Positions 45,211-54,108 of a stretch of DNA of 64,000 nt are shown here, one piece after another. Position numbers and translations under genes: made by a program. The stretch spans positions 868,001-932,000 of the forward strand of contig NZ_CP019508.1 of NCBI RefSeq assembly GCF_002002865.1, written 5' to 3'. Each line of letters begins with the position of its first letter. Position 1 is the first letter of the stretch. This DNA is from Brevundimonas sp. LM2. Its GTDB lineage: Bacteria > Pseudomonadota > Alphaproteobacteria > Caulobacterales > Caulobacteraceae. The notes under the pieces are model-generated. The model was not told the DNA's origin. It searched no databases and worked only from the letters and a program-made list of their open reading frames with translations.

Positions 45211-45899
45211 GTCGGGTCCTGGGCGTCCTGGGCGGCATGGGGCCGGCCGCGACGGTGGCTTTCCTGGCACGGGTGCAGGCGCTGACGCCGGCGCAGGGCG
45301 ACGCAGACCATATCCGGGTCGTGATGGACATGAACCCCCAGGTGCCGGACCGCAATACCCGGCCGGGCGAGGCCGAGGCCGAACTGGGGGCCATGGCGCG
45401 TCGCCTGCGGGCGGCGGGGGCGCAGGTGCTGGCGATGCCATGCAATACGGCCCACGCCCAGAAGGCGGGCATAGAGGCCGTCGGCCTGCCCTTCCTGGAC
45501 ATGATCGAGATCACCGTGGCCGCGGCCCGGCCATACCGGCCCGGTCGGGTCGGCATCCTGGCCACGCCGGGCGGGGAGGCCCTCTACAGCGCGGCGCTGA
45601 CGACGCAGGGGATCACGCCGATGACGGTGCAGGGCGCGGACCGGGAGGCCTTCATGGCGTGCGTCTACGGGGTCAAGCGCGGTGATGTGGGGACCGCCAA
45701 CCGCGGCGCCATGGCGCGGCTGGCCCGGTCCCTGGCGGACGCCGGGGCCGAGGTCATCATCGCCGGCTGCACGGAAGTGCCGCTGTTGCTGGCCGCCCCT
45801 GAGGTTCGGGTGCCGCTGGTGGATTCCGCCGAGGTCCTGGCCCGGGCCTGCGTCGCGGCCTGCCTTCGGATGGATCCTCCGAACGCGGAACGGGATTAG
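45207..45899 (+). CDS. Aspartate/glutamate racemase family protein
   Basis: 230 residues. LGVLGGMGPAATVAFLARVQ at the N-terminus and the two catalytic cysteines in MPCNTAHA (near residue 82) and IAGCTEVPLL (near residue 190) mark the cofactor-independent amino acid racemase fold. Substrate could be aspartate or another amino acid; it is not the essential MurI type by motif detail. Coupled to the DUF6065 gene. Confidence 0.87.
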   Translation: MSRVLGVLGGMGPAATVAFLARVQALTPAQGDADHIRVVMDMNPQVPDRNTRPGEAEAELGAMARRLRAAGAQVLAMPCNTAHAQKAGIEAVGLPFLDMIEITVAAARPYRPGRVGILATPGGEALYSAALTTQGITPMTVQGADREAFMACVYGVKRGDVGTANRGAMARLARSLADAGAEVIIAGCTEVPLLLAAPEVRVPLVDSAEVLARACVAACLRMDPPNAERD

Positions 45900-45998
45900 C
45901 GGGACCGTCTCGTTAAACCCATAAAACGGTAATCGCGCGGACACGCGACCCTCAACGAGCGTCGATACCCATGACCCCACACACATCTGGGGAAGTTC

Positions 45999-48452
45999 AT
46001 GTCCGAAATTCATCTGACCGGCAGCCACGACGATGGCGACGTCGAGCTCAACGTCTCGTCCAACCCCACGTTCGCCTCGATCATCGAACAGCGCCAGTCG
46101 CGCCGCGGCATCCTGGGCGGCATGGCCTCGGTGGCGGCCCTGTTCGGCCTGGCGGGCTGCGACGATGACGGCGATGGGCGCAGCGGCAGCGAAGCCACGA
46201 TCACGGCGGGCACCACGGGCGCGACCAACTCCGGCCGGCTGGTCACCCTGACGGGGACCGCCTCGGGCACCACGTCCGTGCAATGGGTTCAGGAGTCGGG
46301 CCCGACCGTGGTCCTGACCAACGCCAATACCAACACCGCGACCTTCATCGCGCCGTCGGTGACGGCGGCGACGAATCTGGTGTTCTCGTTCAACGGCTCG
46401 GGCGGCAACGGCGTGCCGAGCTCGGCCACCACCACGGTCGCCGTCAGCCCGGCGACCCTGGGCTTCACCTCGATCGCCAAGAATTTCCTGGATGTCGTGA
46501 CGGTGCCGGCCGGCTACAGCGTCAACGTCCTGTATCGCCTCGGCGATCCGATCAACACCGCCACGGCGGCCTATGCCAACAACGGCACCGACACCGGCTT
46601 CGCCAACCGCGCGGGCGACCACCACGACGGGATGTCCTTCTTCGGTCTGGGCGCGACCTCGGGCCTGCGGGACGACACCTCCAGCGCGCGCGGCCTGCTG
46701 GTGCTGAACCATGAGAACATCACCGAAACCTATCTGCACCCCAACGGCCCGACCACGGTCGCCGGCGCGCGCCCGGAGGCCGAGGCGATCAAGGAGATCG
46801 AGTGCCACGGCGTCAGCGTCATCGAGGTGCTGCGCGGCACCACGGGCTGGAGCTATGTGCAGAACTCCACCTTCAACCGGCGGATCACGCCCAACACGCC
46901 AATGGACATCAGCGGACCGGTGCGCGGCGACGCCGCCATGGTCACCGCCTACTCGCCGACGGGCGTGGCGGGCCGCGGCACGATCAACAACTGCGCCAAC
47001 GGCTATACGCCCTGGGGCACCTATCTGACCTGCGAAGAAAACTGGGCCGGCTATTTCCGCCGCTCGTCCACCGACAACGCCTCCCGCACCGCCAAGGAGA
47101 TCGCCTCCCTCAGCCGCTACGGGGTCTCGCAAGGCGCCGGTGGCGCCAACAACTGGGCCTCCGTCACCCCGTCGGTGGCCGGCTCGACCGTGTTCGCCAA
47201 GTGGAACGCCTCGGTGCTGGGCGCCAACGCCGCCGCCGACTTCCGCAACGAGCCGAACCAGTATGGCTGGGTCGTCGAGATCGATCCGTTCGACGTCAAC
47301 TCGGTGCCGCGCAAGCGCACCGCCCTGGGCCGCATGGGCCACGAGGGCGCCTGGCCCGCCAACTTCGTGGCCGGCCGTCGTCCCGTCTTCTACATGGGCG
47401 ACGACAACCGCGGCGACTATTTCTACAAGTTCGTCTCGGCCACGGCCTGGTCCGCCGCCGATGCGACGGCGACCAACCGCCTGGCGATCGGCGACAAATA
47501 TCTGGACAACGGCACCCTCTATGTCGCCCGCTTCGACGCCAGCGGCTCGGGCACGTGGCTGCCGCTGGTCTTCGGCCAGGGCTTCGTAACCTCGGCCTAT
47601 GCCCCCTACAGCTTCTCCAGCCAGGCCGACGTCCTGATCAACGCCCGCCACGCGGCGGACGCGGCCGGCGCGACCAAGATGGACCGGCCGGAGTGGGCCG
47701 CGATCAACCCGGCCAATGGCGAGGTCTACCTGACCCTGACGAACACCAACGCCAGCTCGCGCCCGCTGGCCGCGACGGACGCCGCCAACCCGCGTCACTA
47801 CAACGACCCGCGCGGCGCGGCGAACACGGCCCAGTACGGCAACCCGAACGGCCACATCATCCGCCTGCGTGAGACCGGCAATACGCCGGAGGCCGTGACC
47901 TTCACCTGGGACATCTATGCCTTCGGTGCCGACTCGGCTCTGGACGCCACCAACATCAACCTGTCCGGTCTCGATGCGACCAACGACTTCTCTTCGCCGG
48001 ACGGTCTGTGGTTCGGCCGCCCGCAGAATGCGTCGGGACTGGCCAATCCGCTGTTGTGGATCCAGACCGATGACGGGGCCTTCACCGACAAGACCAACAA
48101 TCAGATGCTGGTCGCCCAACCCGGGGTCGTCGGCGACGGTGGCCCGCGGACGATCACCAACACCAGCTCGACGGGCGCCACGCGCACCCAGGCGACCATC
48201 GTCGGCAAGGCCCCGGCCATGACGCTGCGTCGCTTCCTGGTCGGACCGAAGGACTGCGAGATCACCGGCATCGACTCCACGCCGGATGGCCGCACGATCT
48301 TCGTCAACATCCAGCATCCGGGCGACGGCGGCTCGATCGCCACCCCGACCTCGGCCTGGCCCGCCAGCCAGACCAGCGCGACCGCCGTGGCGCGCCCCCG
48401 TTCGTCCACCATCGTCATTACCAAGGACGACGGCGGCGTGGTGGGCCTCTAA
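45999..48452 (+). CDS. phoX: PhoX-type alkaline phosphatase with inserted Ig-like domain
   Basis: 817 residues. Twin-arginine signal with SRRGILGGMASVAALFGLAG near residues 34-53, followed by Cys54 (possible lipobox). Residues about 63-150 read like a bacterial Ig/PKD domain (NSGRLVTLTGTASGTTSVQW); the DUF839/PhoX propeller follows, with NHENITETY and EGAWPANF, and TCEENWAGYF near residue 347. PhoX uses calcium and iron to release phosphate from esters in the periplasm. No Pho box was seen in the 99-base leader. Confidence 0.88.
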   Translation: MSEIHLTGSHDDGDVELNVSSNPTFASIIEQRQSRRGILGGMASVAALFGLAGCDDDGDGRSGSEATITAGTTGATNSGRLVTLTGTASGTTSVQWVQESGPTVVLTNANTNTATFIAPSVTAATNLVFSFNGSGGNGVPSSATTTVAVSPATLGFTSIAKNFLDVVTVPAGYSVNVLYRLGDPINTATAAYANNGTDTGFANRAGDHHDGMSFFGLGATSGLRDDTSSARGLLVLNHENITETYLHPNGPTTVAGARPEAEAIKEIECHGVSVIEVLRGTTGWSYVQNSTFNRRITPNTPMDISGPVRGDAAMVTAYSPTGVAGRGTINNCANGYTPWGTYLTCEENWAGYFRRSSTDNASRTAKEIASLSRYGVSQGAGGANNWASVTPSVAGSTVFAKWNASVLGANAAADFRNEPNQYGWVVEIDPFDVNSVPRKRTALGRMGHEGAWPANFVAGRRPVFYMGDDNRGDYFYKFVSATAWSAADATATNRLAIGDKYLDNGTLYVARFDASGSGTWLPLVFGQGFVTSAYAPYSFSSQADVLINARHAADAAGATKMDRPEWAAINPANGEVYLTLTNTNASSRPLAATDAANPRHYNDPRGAANTAQYGNPNGHIIRLRETGNTPEAVTFTWDIYAFGADSALDATNINLSGLDATNDFSSPDGLWFGRPQNASGLANPLLWIQTDDGAFTDKTNNQMLVAQPGVVGDGGPRTITNTSSTGATRTQATIVGKAPAMTLRRFLVGPKDCEITGIDSTPDGRTIFVNIQHPGDGGSIATPTSAWPASQTSATAVARPRSSTIVITKDDGGVVGL

Positions 48453-48463
48453 ACCGCGCAGAA

Positions 48464-48497
48464 GGACCGCGGACGGGGGTTGCCCCGTCCGCGGTCC
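48464..48497 (+). terminator. Strong hairpin terminator of phoX
   Basis: GGACCGCGGACGGGG (48464-48478) pairs perfectly with CCCCGTCCGCGGTCC (48483-48497) around a GTTG tetraloop: 15 bp, nearly all GC, starting 12 bases after the phoX stop and followed by CCTTTCC. The opposite strand gene at 48534 may use it as well. Confidence 0.8.
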
Positions 48498-48533
48498 CCT
48501 TTCCTCTGCCGACGACCTGGGCCGGCAGCCCGC

Positions 48534-48656
48534 CTATCGCCGGCGGACGCCTCGGCTGAACCAGGCCATGAACAGGCGAAACATCCATCCGCCACGCGGC
48601 GGGTCGGACCGGGTGATGGCGGACCGCCCCCGGCCCGTGAACTGCTTGACGATCAA
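48534..48656 (-). CDS. Possible 40-residue membrane microprotein
   Basis: A frame from TTG 48656 to TAG 48534 reads MIVKQFTGRGRSAITRSDPP then RGGWMFRLFMAWFSRGVRRR. GGAAGAG stands 6 bases upstream of the TTG. The C-terminal half is an amphipathic, aromatic helix ending in three Arg, typical of small membrane-associated peptides. The frame stays open further upstream into the DUF1993 gene without an ATG. Too short to be sure. Confidence 0.35.
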   Translation of the reverse strand: MIVKQFTGRGRSAITRSDPPRGGWMFRLFMAWFSRGVRRR

Positions 48657-48732
48657 GGCCAACTCTTCCGTAAACTGAACGTCGGAGAAAGCGCCGAGGG
48701 CGGGATGGTTCCCGTCGGTCCGGTATCGAGCC

Positions 48733-49242
48733 TCAGCCGGGCGCGCCCATGTAGTCCCGCTTGCCCAGGGGCACGCCCTGGGCCCGGAGCAGGCCGTAGG
48801 CCATGGTCAGGTGGAAGTAGAAGTTCGGCACGGCAAAGCCGGTGACATAGGGCTGACCCAGGAACGTCATCTCTCCGCCCGGAAACCGCACCACGACCGG
48901 CCGGCCCTCCTGGCCGTCGATGGCTTCGCGCGGCACGGACCCGATGAAGGCCAGAGTGTCGGCGATCCGGTTCTGCAGATCGGCGATGGTCGTTTCGGAG
49001 TCGTCATGGACCGGGGCGGTGACGCGGGACAGCCGCGCGACGCACAGCTTGGGGCTGTCGCACGCCGTCTGAACCTGTTTGATCAGTGGATTCATGTCAT
49101 CGATCAGCCGCACCGACAGCCAGGCGTTGGCATCGACCCCGGTGGCGGCCGCATGGGCCACGGCCTTGTCCAGGATGGCGGACAGGGCGCGCAGGCCCCG
49201 GGTGAAGACCGGCACGGTCAGGTCGTAGAGTTCGGTCGTCAT
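48733..49242 (-). CDS. DUF1993 family protein
   Basis: 169 residues from ATG 49242. LYDLTVPVFTRGLRALSAIL, RLIDDMNPLIKQVQTACDSP and PNFYFHLTMAYGLLRAQGVP followed by LGKRDYMG are the conserved blocks of DUF1993, a four-helix DinB-like fold. Function unknown; the DinB-like His pattern (HDDSET, YFHLTMAY) may bind a metal. Confidence 0.82.
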   Translation of the reverse strand: MTTELYDLTVPVFTRGLRALSAILDKAVAHAAATGVDANAWLSVRLIDDMNPLIKQVQTACDSPKLCVARLSRVTAPVHDDSETTIADLQNRIADTLAFIGSVPREAIDGQEGRPVVVRFPGGEMTFLGQPYVTGFAVPNFYFHLTMAYGLLRAQGVPLGKRDYMGAPG

Positions 49243-49379
49243 GGCAGTCTCCGGCGGCTCCACGCGGAAGCGGAAGGTGTCGCGGCCCTCCGTCTCGGCC
49301 GACGACAGCTTGGCGGCAAGTGGGGATTGGTTCTAGGGTTAAAAGGCCGTCGGGGGGACGGTGCGTCTCGCGGTGACCG

Positions 49380-50006
49380 ATGAAGCGATCCCTGATCTTC
49401 GTGGGACTGATCCTGGGGCTGGGCGCCTGTCGGCCCGCGGCCGGCGACGCCGCCGTGTCGACGACCAGGGCGCGCGACGCGGTTCCGGTGGATGCGGACT
49501 GGCATTTCGCCGCGACCGGCAGCACGGCGGCCCTCGCCTTCGGTGAGGACGGCGGCGACGACGCGGACCGCCTGTTTCGACTGGGGTGCCGGCTGAACAC
49601 CCAGCGGGTTCGCGCCGACTGGCCGGGTCAGGGGGACGCGGTCCTGACCAGCGGGACGGCGACGGGAACCTTCCGCAAACAGGGCGAGGCCGCCGCCGAT
49701 TCTCCGGTCTTCACCGCCTTTCGCTCGGGCGGAACCCTGTCGGTCGGGCTGGACGACGCCGACCTGACGCTGACCGCCAAGGAGGAGGGCCGGGCGCAGA
49801 TCAAGGCCTTCTTCGCCTTCTGCACCCAGCCCTTGCCGCCGCCCGCGGAACCGGAGCCGGCGCCACCCCCCGAGCCGGTGGACGCCGTCGCGCCGCCGTC
49901 CGACGATGACGACGCGCCGGAGGACGTCACCGTCCCCGGACCGGTCGCGCCCGACGACGAGAGCGTCTCGGCCGATGCCGTCGCCCGGCCGCCGGTCGAG
50001 GAATAG
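49380..50006 (+). CDS. Lipoprotein with acidic, proline-rich tail, unknown function
   Basis: 208 residues. Lipoprotein signal MKRSLIFVGLILGLGAC, lipidated Cys17. A beta-rich domain spans residues 40-145 (DADWHFAATGSTAALAFGED, ...). Residues 150-208 are Pro/Glu/Asp rich and probably extended. I do not recognise a family. It stands alone between a DUF1993 gene and a thioesterase gene. Confidence 0.65.
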   Translation: MKRSLIFVGLILGLGACRPAAGDAAVSTTRARDAVPVDADWHFAATGSTAALAFGEDGGDDADRLFRLGCRLNTQRVRADWPGQGDAVLTSGTATGTFRKQGEAAADSPVFTAFRSGGTLSVGLDDADLTLTAKEEGRAQIKAFFAFCTQPLPPPAEPEPAPPPEPVDAVAPPSDDDDAPEDVTVPGPVAPDDESVSADAVARPPVEE

Positions 50007-50161
50007 GGCGCGGCGCCGACCCCGGGGTCGCATGTCGCGATCGCGCCGGCCGGCCGCCCGCAACCCGGCGGATGCAGTTTCATGGCGCTATGCGCTTGAC
50101 GCGGCGGGCGCCAAACGAAAGGCTTGGGTTCTCCCCCCGAGACGCCGCTCCGGAGTTTGAC

Positions 50162-50593
50162 ATGCCCGCCAGAGACGAAGGCCCCCTGGCCCAACGCGCC
50201 ACCTACCGGGCGTTCCACACCGTCTCGACCCGCTGGGCCGACAACGACCAGTACGGCCATATCAACAACGCCAAATTCTACGAGTTCGTCGATTCGGCCG
50301 TCAACGCCCACCTGCTGGTGGCCGGCGCCCTCGGCGAATCGATCGGTCTGGTGGTCGACAGCGGCTGCCGCTACACCTCGGCCCTCGCCTTCCCCGACGT
50401 GATTGAGGTGGGCATCAAGGTCGACCGCGTCGGCACCTCCAGCGTCACCTACGGTTTCGCCGTCTTCCGTCGCGGCACGGCCACGCCCGCGGCCATCGGC
50501 CATTTCGTGCACGTCTACGTCGACGCCGCGACGCGCCGGCCCAAGCCCCTGGACGGGACGCTGAAGGCCGTGGTCGAGAACCTGCTGGCCTGA
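50162..50593 (+). CDS. Acyl-CoA thioesterase, hot-dog fold
   Basis: 143 residues from ATG 50162. VSTRWADNDQYGHINNAKFY near residues 21-40 holds the Asp/His/Asn motif of 4-hydroxybenzoyl-CoA-type thioesterases. Hydrolyses an acyl-CoA of unknown chain. Convergent with a small membrane protein gene. Confidence 0.87.
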   Translation: MPARDEGPLAQRATYRAFHTVSTRWADNDQYGHINNAKFYEFVDSAVNAHLLVAGALGESIGLVVDSGCRYTSALAFPDVIEVGIKVDRVGTSSVTYGFAVFRRGTATPAAIGHFVHVYVDAATRRPKPLDGTLKAVVENLLA

Positions 50594-50609
50594 CGCTCCG
50601 TCAGGCCGT

Positions 50610-50795
50610 TCAGTCGTCCATATAGCCCAGCAGGGCCAGGGCGCCGACGGCGGTCAGGACACCCAGGCTGAAGGCCGCGATGATCGACCCCGTGGCGACG
50701 GCCGTCGAGACCGTCACCGGGCGCTTGGCATACCATTCGACGATGTCGGCCTCGTCCTCGGTCTGGTCGTCGTAATAGACGTCTTCGGCTTGCAT
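50610..50795 (-). CDS. Small membrane protein, unknown function
   Basis: 61 residues from ATG 50795. An acidic/Tyr N-terminus (MQAEDVYYDDQTEDEADIVE) and one hydrophobic segment (residues 34-57, ATGSIIAAFSLGVLTAVGAL). The arrangement suggests an inner-membrane protein with the acidic end in the cytoplasm. It is divergent from yebC. Confidence 0.6.
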   Translation of the reverse strand: MQAEDVYYDDQTEDEADIVEWYAKRPVTVSTAVATGSIIAAFSLGVLTAVGALALLGYMDD

Positions 50796-50951
50796 GGCGC
50801 GGCTCCGGCGAGGGTTCGGTGCATCAACCCCCCGTCCACCTTAGCGGTTCCCGGGCTGTCGTGACACACTCGCGACCATGGGCTAGAGGCGTGGCCCCAA
50901 CCTGATCCGAACGCGCGGCCGCAGCGCCAGCGCCCCTTCCAAGAGTCACCC

Positions 50952-51725
50952 ATGGCCGGCCATTCCAAGTTCAAGAACATCATGCACCGCAAGGGGCGCG
51001 CCGACGCCGTGCGCTCCAAATTGTTCTCGAAACTGTCGCGCGACATCACCGTGGCGGCCAAGTCCGGCATGCCCGACGTGGCCCTGAACCCCCGGCTGCG
51101 TCTGGCCGTCAACAACGCCAAGGCCGAGAGCCTGCCAAAGGACGTCATCCAGCGGGCGATCAACAAGGCCTCGGGCGGCGACGTCGATACGATGGAGGAG
51201 GTCCGCTACGAGGGTCGGGGCCCGGGCGGCGTGGGCATCATCGTCGAGGCCCTGACCGACAACCGCAACCGCGCCAACTCCAACATCCGCGTGGCCTTCA
51301 CCAAGAACGGCGGGGCGCTGGGCGAGATGAACTCGGTCGCCTTCATGTGGGACCGGGTCGGCAAGATCGTCTATCCGGCCGAGGCGGGCACCGAGGACGC
51401 CATCATGGAGGCCGCCATCGAGGCGGGGGCCCAGGATGTCGAGAGCGACCTGGAAAAGCCCGACATCTACGAGGACGCGCCGGGCCACACGATCTGGACC
51501 GCTTTCGAGGACCTGAACGAAGTGGCCGAGGCGATGTCCAAGGTGCTGGGGGATCCCAAGTCCACCGCCATCGTCTGGCGGCCGCAAACGGAGGTGCCCG
51601 TCACCGGCGATCACGTCGGAACGCTGATGAAGCTGCTGGACGCGCTGGATGCCGAGGACGACGTCTCGATGGTCTATTCCAACGAGGACATCTCCGACGA
51701 GGACATGGCCAAGTTCGCGGGCTAG
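50952..51725 (+). CDS. yebC: YebC/PmpR family translation/regulatory protein
   Basis: 257 residues. [20 protein letters not shown] start, then [20 protein letters not shown] and the acidic C-terminal domain. YebC-like proteins relieve ribosome stalling at difficult motifs and have also been described as DNA-binding regulators. In many proteobacteria it sits upstream of ruvC; here two extra genes and a TA module intervene. Confidence 0.95.
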   Translation: MAGHSKFKNIMHRKGRADAVRSKLFSKLSRDITVAAKSGMPDVALNPRLRLAVNNAKAESLPKDVIQRAINKASGGDVDTMEEVRYEGRGPGGVGIIVEALTDNRNRANSNIRVAFTKNGGALGEMNSVAFMWDRVGKIVYPAEAGTEDAIMEAAIEAGAQDVESDLEKPDIYEDAPGHTIWTAFEDLNEVAEAMSKVLGDPKSTAIVWRPQTEVPVTGDHVGTLMKLLDALDAEDDVSMVYSNEDISDEDMAKFAG

Positions 51726-51857
51726 GTAATCGAACGTACACGAACGACGGTATCGACAGGTCTGTTGCCCCGGTTTAACCTTTTGGACGGGAAGGATGAC
51801 GGTTCGATTCGAAGCCGCAATATCGGGCTGCATCCCCCCGAAAAGGGGAGTGCGACC

Positions 51858-53216
51858 ATGATGTTGTCCAGGATCGACCGGGTTCTTTCGAGAAACGGCA
51901 AGGGTGATCGCGCGCCGACGCCGACGTCGGCCCTGGCGCCCGCCCGTGCGGCCCATCCCGGCGATGCGGCCGGCGTAATCGGCGAGCGGTTCGAGACCAT
52001 CCAGGACAGTCTGGACCAGATGGCGGAGATGGCGCGTCGCTTCGGCACGTTCGAGACCCTTCTGGGCCAGCTGCGGGACCCGCTGGAAGCGGAATTCCAA
52101 TCGCGGCGCGACAACCATGTCGAACTGATCAACCTGCGCGCCGCGACCGTCGAGATCAGCGGCCGTCTCGAATCGACCGACGCGGAGGCGCGCAGACTGG
52201 CCGACGCCCTGGCCGAGGCCGAGGGCCGTGCCGACGAACTGGCAGCCCGCAACGGCGAACAGACGACCGCCTTGCAGGAGGCTCGTATCGAAACGGACCG
52301 GCTGCGCAGCGAACTGTCCCAGGTGACCGCCCGGGCCCAGGCCCTGGAAAACACCCAGCGCGCCAACGATCAGCGGATCAAGGAGCTGGAGCAGGACCAG
52401 GACGCGCTGCGCAACCAGCTGAAACAGGCCGAGAGCCTGCGGACCGAGTCGGAAACGGCCCGGGCCCAGATCCAGCGCGATCACGCCCTGATCCTGGAGG
52501 AGAACACGATCCTGCGTCGGCGCATGGACGAGTTGGGCAGCGAGATCGCGGCCCTGGCCCGGTCATCGGCCGCGAACGAGGGCCTGCTGGCCACGGAGCG
52601 GGCGCGCGCGACCTCCGAGCAGAGCGAGACCGCCCGCGCCATGCGGGCGCTCGAGAACCAGGTCGAGACCGCCCGAGCCGAGATCGGCTCCCTGTCGGCC
52701 CGGCTGGACACGGCGACGGCCCGGGCCAACGGTCTGGAGGTGCTGAACACCGAACAGGCCAGCCGTCTGAGCGACCTGCAGTCCGGCCAGCACGACGCCG
52801 AACGCAAGGCCGAAGGCCTGCAGATCGCCCTGGATCGCGCCGTGGAGCGGGTCCGCAGCCTGGAAGGCGAGGTCGAGGACTCGCGCCAGCGTCTGGCCGG
52901 GATGGAAATCGCACGCCTCGCCGCCGTCGATCGCGCCGAGACCCTGACCAAGGCCGCCGCCACCCACGACAAGGCCATCGCCCGGGCTGAGGACCGGATG
53001 CTGAAGCTGCAGGCCAAGCTGGCCGCGGCCCAGGACGATCACCACGCCAAGACCCAGGCGATGATCCAGCAGGCTACGGCGCTGCGGGCCGAACTGGAGG
53101 CCTCGCGCGCCGAGGCGGCCATGACCGGCGCGGCGCTGGAGGCGGCGCGCCGCGACCGGGGCGGACGTTCGGTCGCCGTCGAAAGCCACGGCGCGGTGCA
53201 GGCCCTAGTGGGCTGA
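51858..53216 (+). CDS. Long coiled-coil protein, crescentin-like candidate
   Basis: 452 residues from ATG 51858, with AAAAGGGGAG upstream. A short basic N-terminus (MMLSRIDRVLSRNGKGDR) and Pro/Ala linker (residues 19-35) are followed by a nearly continuous coiled coil from residue 45 to 435 with heptads and few breaks. The block FGTFETLLGQLRDPLEAEFQ, then SRRDNHVELINLRA near residues 75-95, and overall length resemble crescentin, the intermediate-filament-like curvature protein of Caulobacter (about 430-460 residues). No enzyme domain. It could instead be another SMC-like or structural coiled-coil protein. Confidence 0.6.
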   Translation: MMLSRIDRVLSRNGKGDRAPTPTSALAPARAAHPGDAAGVIGERFETIQDSLDQMAEMARRFGTFETLLGQLRDPLEAEFQSRRDNHVELINLRAATVEISGRLESTDAEARRLADALAEAEGRADELAARNGEQTTALQEARIETDRLRSELSQVTARAQALENTQRANDQRIKELEQDQDALRNQLKQAESLRTESETARAQIQRDHALILEENTILRRRMDELGSEIAALARSSAANEGLLATERARATSEQSETARAMRALENQVETARAEIGSLSARLDTATARANGLEVLNTEQASRLSDLQSGQHDAERKAEGLQIALDRAVERVRSLEGEVEDSRQRLAGMEIARLAAVDRAETLTKAAATHDKAIARAEDRMLKLQAKLAAAQDDHHAKTQAMIQQATALRAELEASRAEAAMTGAALEAARRDRGGRSVAVESHGAVQALVG

Positions 53217-53228
53217 GGTCGTCCGGGC

Positions 53229-53253
53229 GGAACCGTCGGTCACGGTCCGGGTT
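53229..53253 (+). promoter_or_regulatory. Candidate EcfG-type promoter of the hemerythrin gene
   Basis: GGAAC at 53229-53233, 16 bases, GGTT at 53250-53253, the same form as the box at 4106. It lies 32 bases before the hemerythrin ATG, giving a leader of about 25 bases. Hemerythrin-domain proteins are common members of alphaproteobacterial general stress regulons. Confidence 0.5.
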
Positions 53254-53284
53254 CACACCGGGCTTCTGACCCAAGGACCGCCCC

Positions 53285-53803
53285 ATGGACATCACCCAGC
53301 TGATCCTGGACGACCACGCCGAGCAGCGTCGTCTGTTCGCCATCATCGAACAGATCGACCCGACCGACACCGAGGCCCTGACAGCCGTCTGGTCGCGCCT
53401 GTCGGCCTTCCTCGACGTCCATGCCGAAGCCGAGGAGCGCTTCTTCTATCCCGAGCTGCTGAAGCTGGGCGAGGGGGCCAACGACGCCGAGGACGGCACG
53501 GTCGAGGGTGAGACCGAGGACGCGATCGAGGATCACAACAAGCTGCGCGACGCGGTCGCCGCCGTTGCCCAGTACCCGGTCGGCACCGGGGCCTGGATCG
53601 AGGCGGTCGGCAAGGCCAATGTCGTCAACTCCAAACACATGGGCGAGGAGGAGCGTCAGGGCCTGACCGACTTCCGCCGCCACGCCCCGGTGGCGACGCG
53701 GCACGCCCTGGCCGTTCAGTTCGCCGCCTTCGAGGCCGACCACATCACGGGTGTGAAGGCCGTGAACAAGGATCCCGACGCCTATATCGAGCAGCACGGA
53801 TAG
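53285..53803 (+). CDS. Hemerythrin-domain protein
   Basis: 172 residues. Iron ligands fit His11 (DDHAEQ), His50 with Glu54 (VHAEAEE), His83 (EDHNKL) and His117 with Glu121/122 (SKHMGEEE). A four-helix bundle that binds a di-iron centre and senses or stores oxygen, or protects against nitrosative stress. Soluble and single-domain. Preceded by an EcfG-type box. Confidence 0.9.
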   Translation: MDITQLILDDHAEQRRLFAIIEQIDPTDTEALTAVWSRLSAFLDVHAEAEERFFYPELLKLGEGANDAEDGTVEGETEDAIEDHNKLRDAVAAVAQYPVGTGAWIEAVGKANVVNSKHMGEEERQGLTDFRRHAPVATRHALAVQFAAFEADHITGVKAVNKDPDAYIEQHG

Positions 53804-53856
53804 AGGCGGCGGCGCCTCGGATTGGCCCGACCTCGCGGTGGTGTTAGACTGAAAGC

Positions 53857-54108
53857 ATGACCGTCCACGTCACGATCCCGCTCGAGGACAAGGCCAAGGC
53901 AGAGCTGGACGCCTGGGCTGAGCCCAGAGGCGTCCCTGTGGCCGACGTGCTGACCGATGCCGTGGAAACTTATCTGGCGGATACCCGGCATATCGCGGAC
54001 GCAAGGTTGCGGGGGCAGGCCGCCTTGGCCGCCGGCGATGTTCACGACCACGTTGATGTGGTGGCCGAGTTTGAGGAGCGGCGGGCGGCCTGGCGGCGGC
54101 GCGGTTGA
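53857..54108 (+). CDS. parD: Ribbon-helix-helix antitoxin of a ParE-type module
   Basis: 83 residues, intact. MTVHVTIPLEDKAKAELDAW with PVADVLTDAVETYLAD is a ribbon-helix-helix fold; the C-terminal helix (HVDVVAEFEERRAAWRRRG) would wrap the toxin. Its TGA overlaps the TTG start of the toxin (TTGA at 54105). The gene retains normal coding features. Confidence 0.82.
   Translation: MTVHVTIPLEDKAKAELDAWAEPRGVPVADVLTDAVETYLADTRHIADARLRGQAALAAGDVHDHVDVVAEFEERRAAWRRRG

Noticed and set aside
45900..45998. Pho box upstream of phoX
   Set aside because: No CTGTCAT-like direct repeats were found in the leader.
45075..48317. Frame of over 1000 codons on the minus strand opposite phoX
   Set aside because: High GC suppresses stops in the opposing frame; the plus strand has a Tat signal and the PhoX fold.
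51726..51857. Full CtrA site before the coiled-coil gene
   Set aside because: Only a single TTAACC half-site is present; the second TTAA at the required distance is missing.
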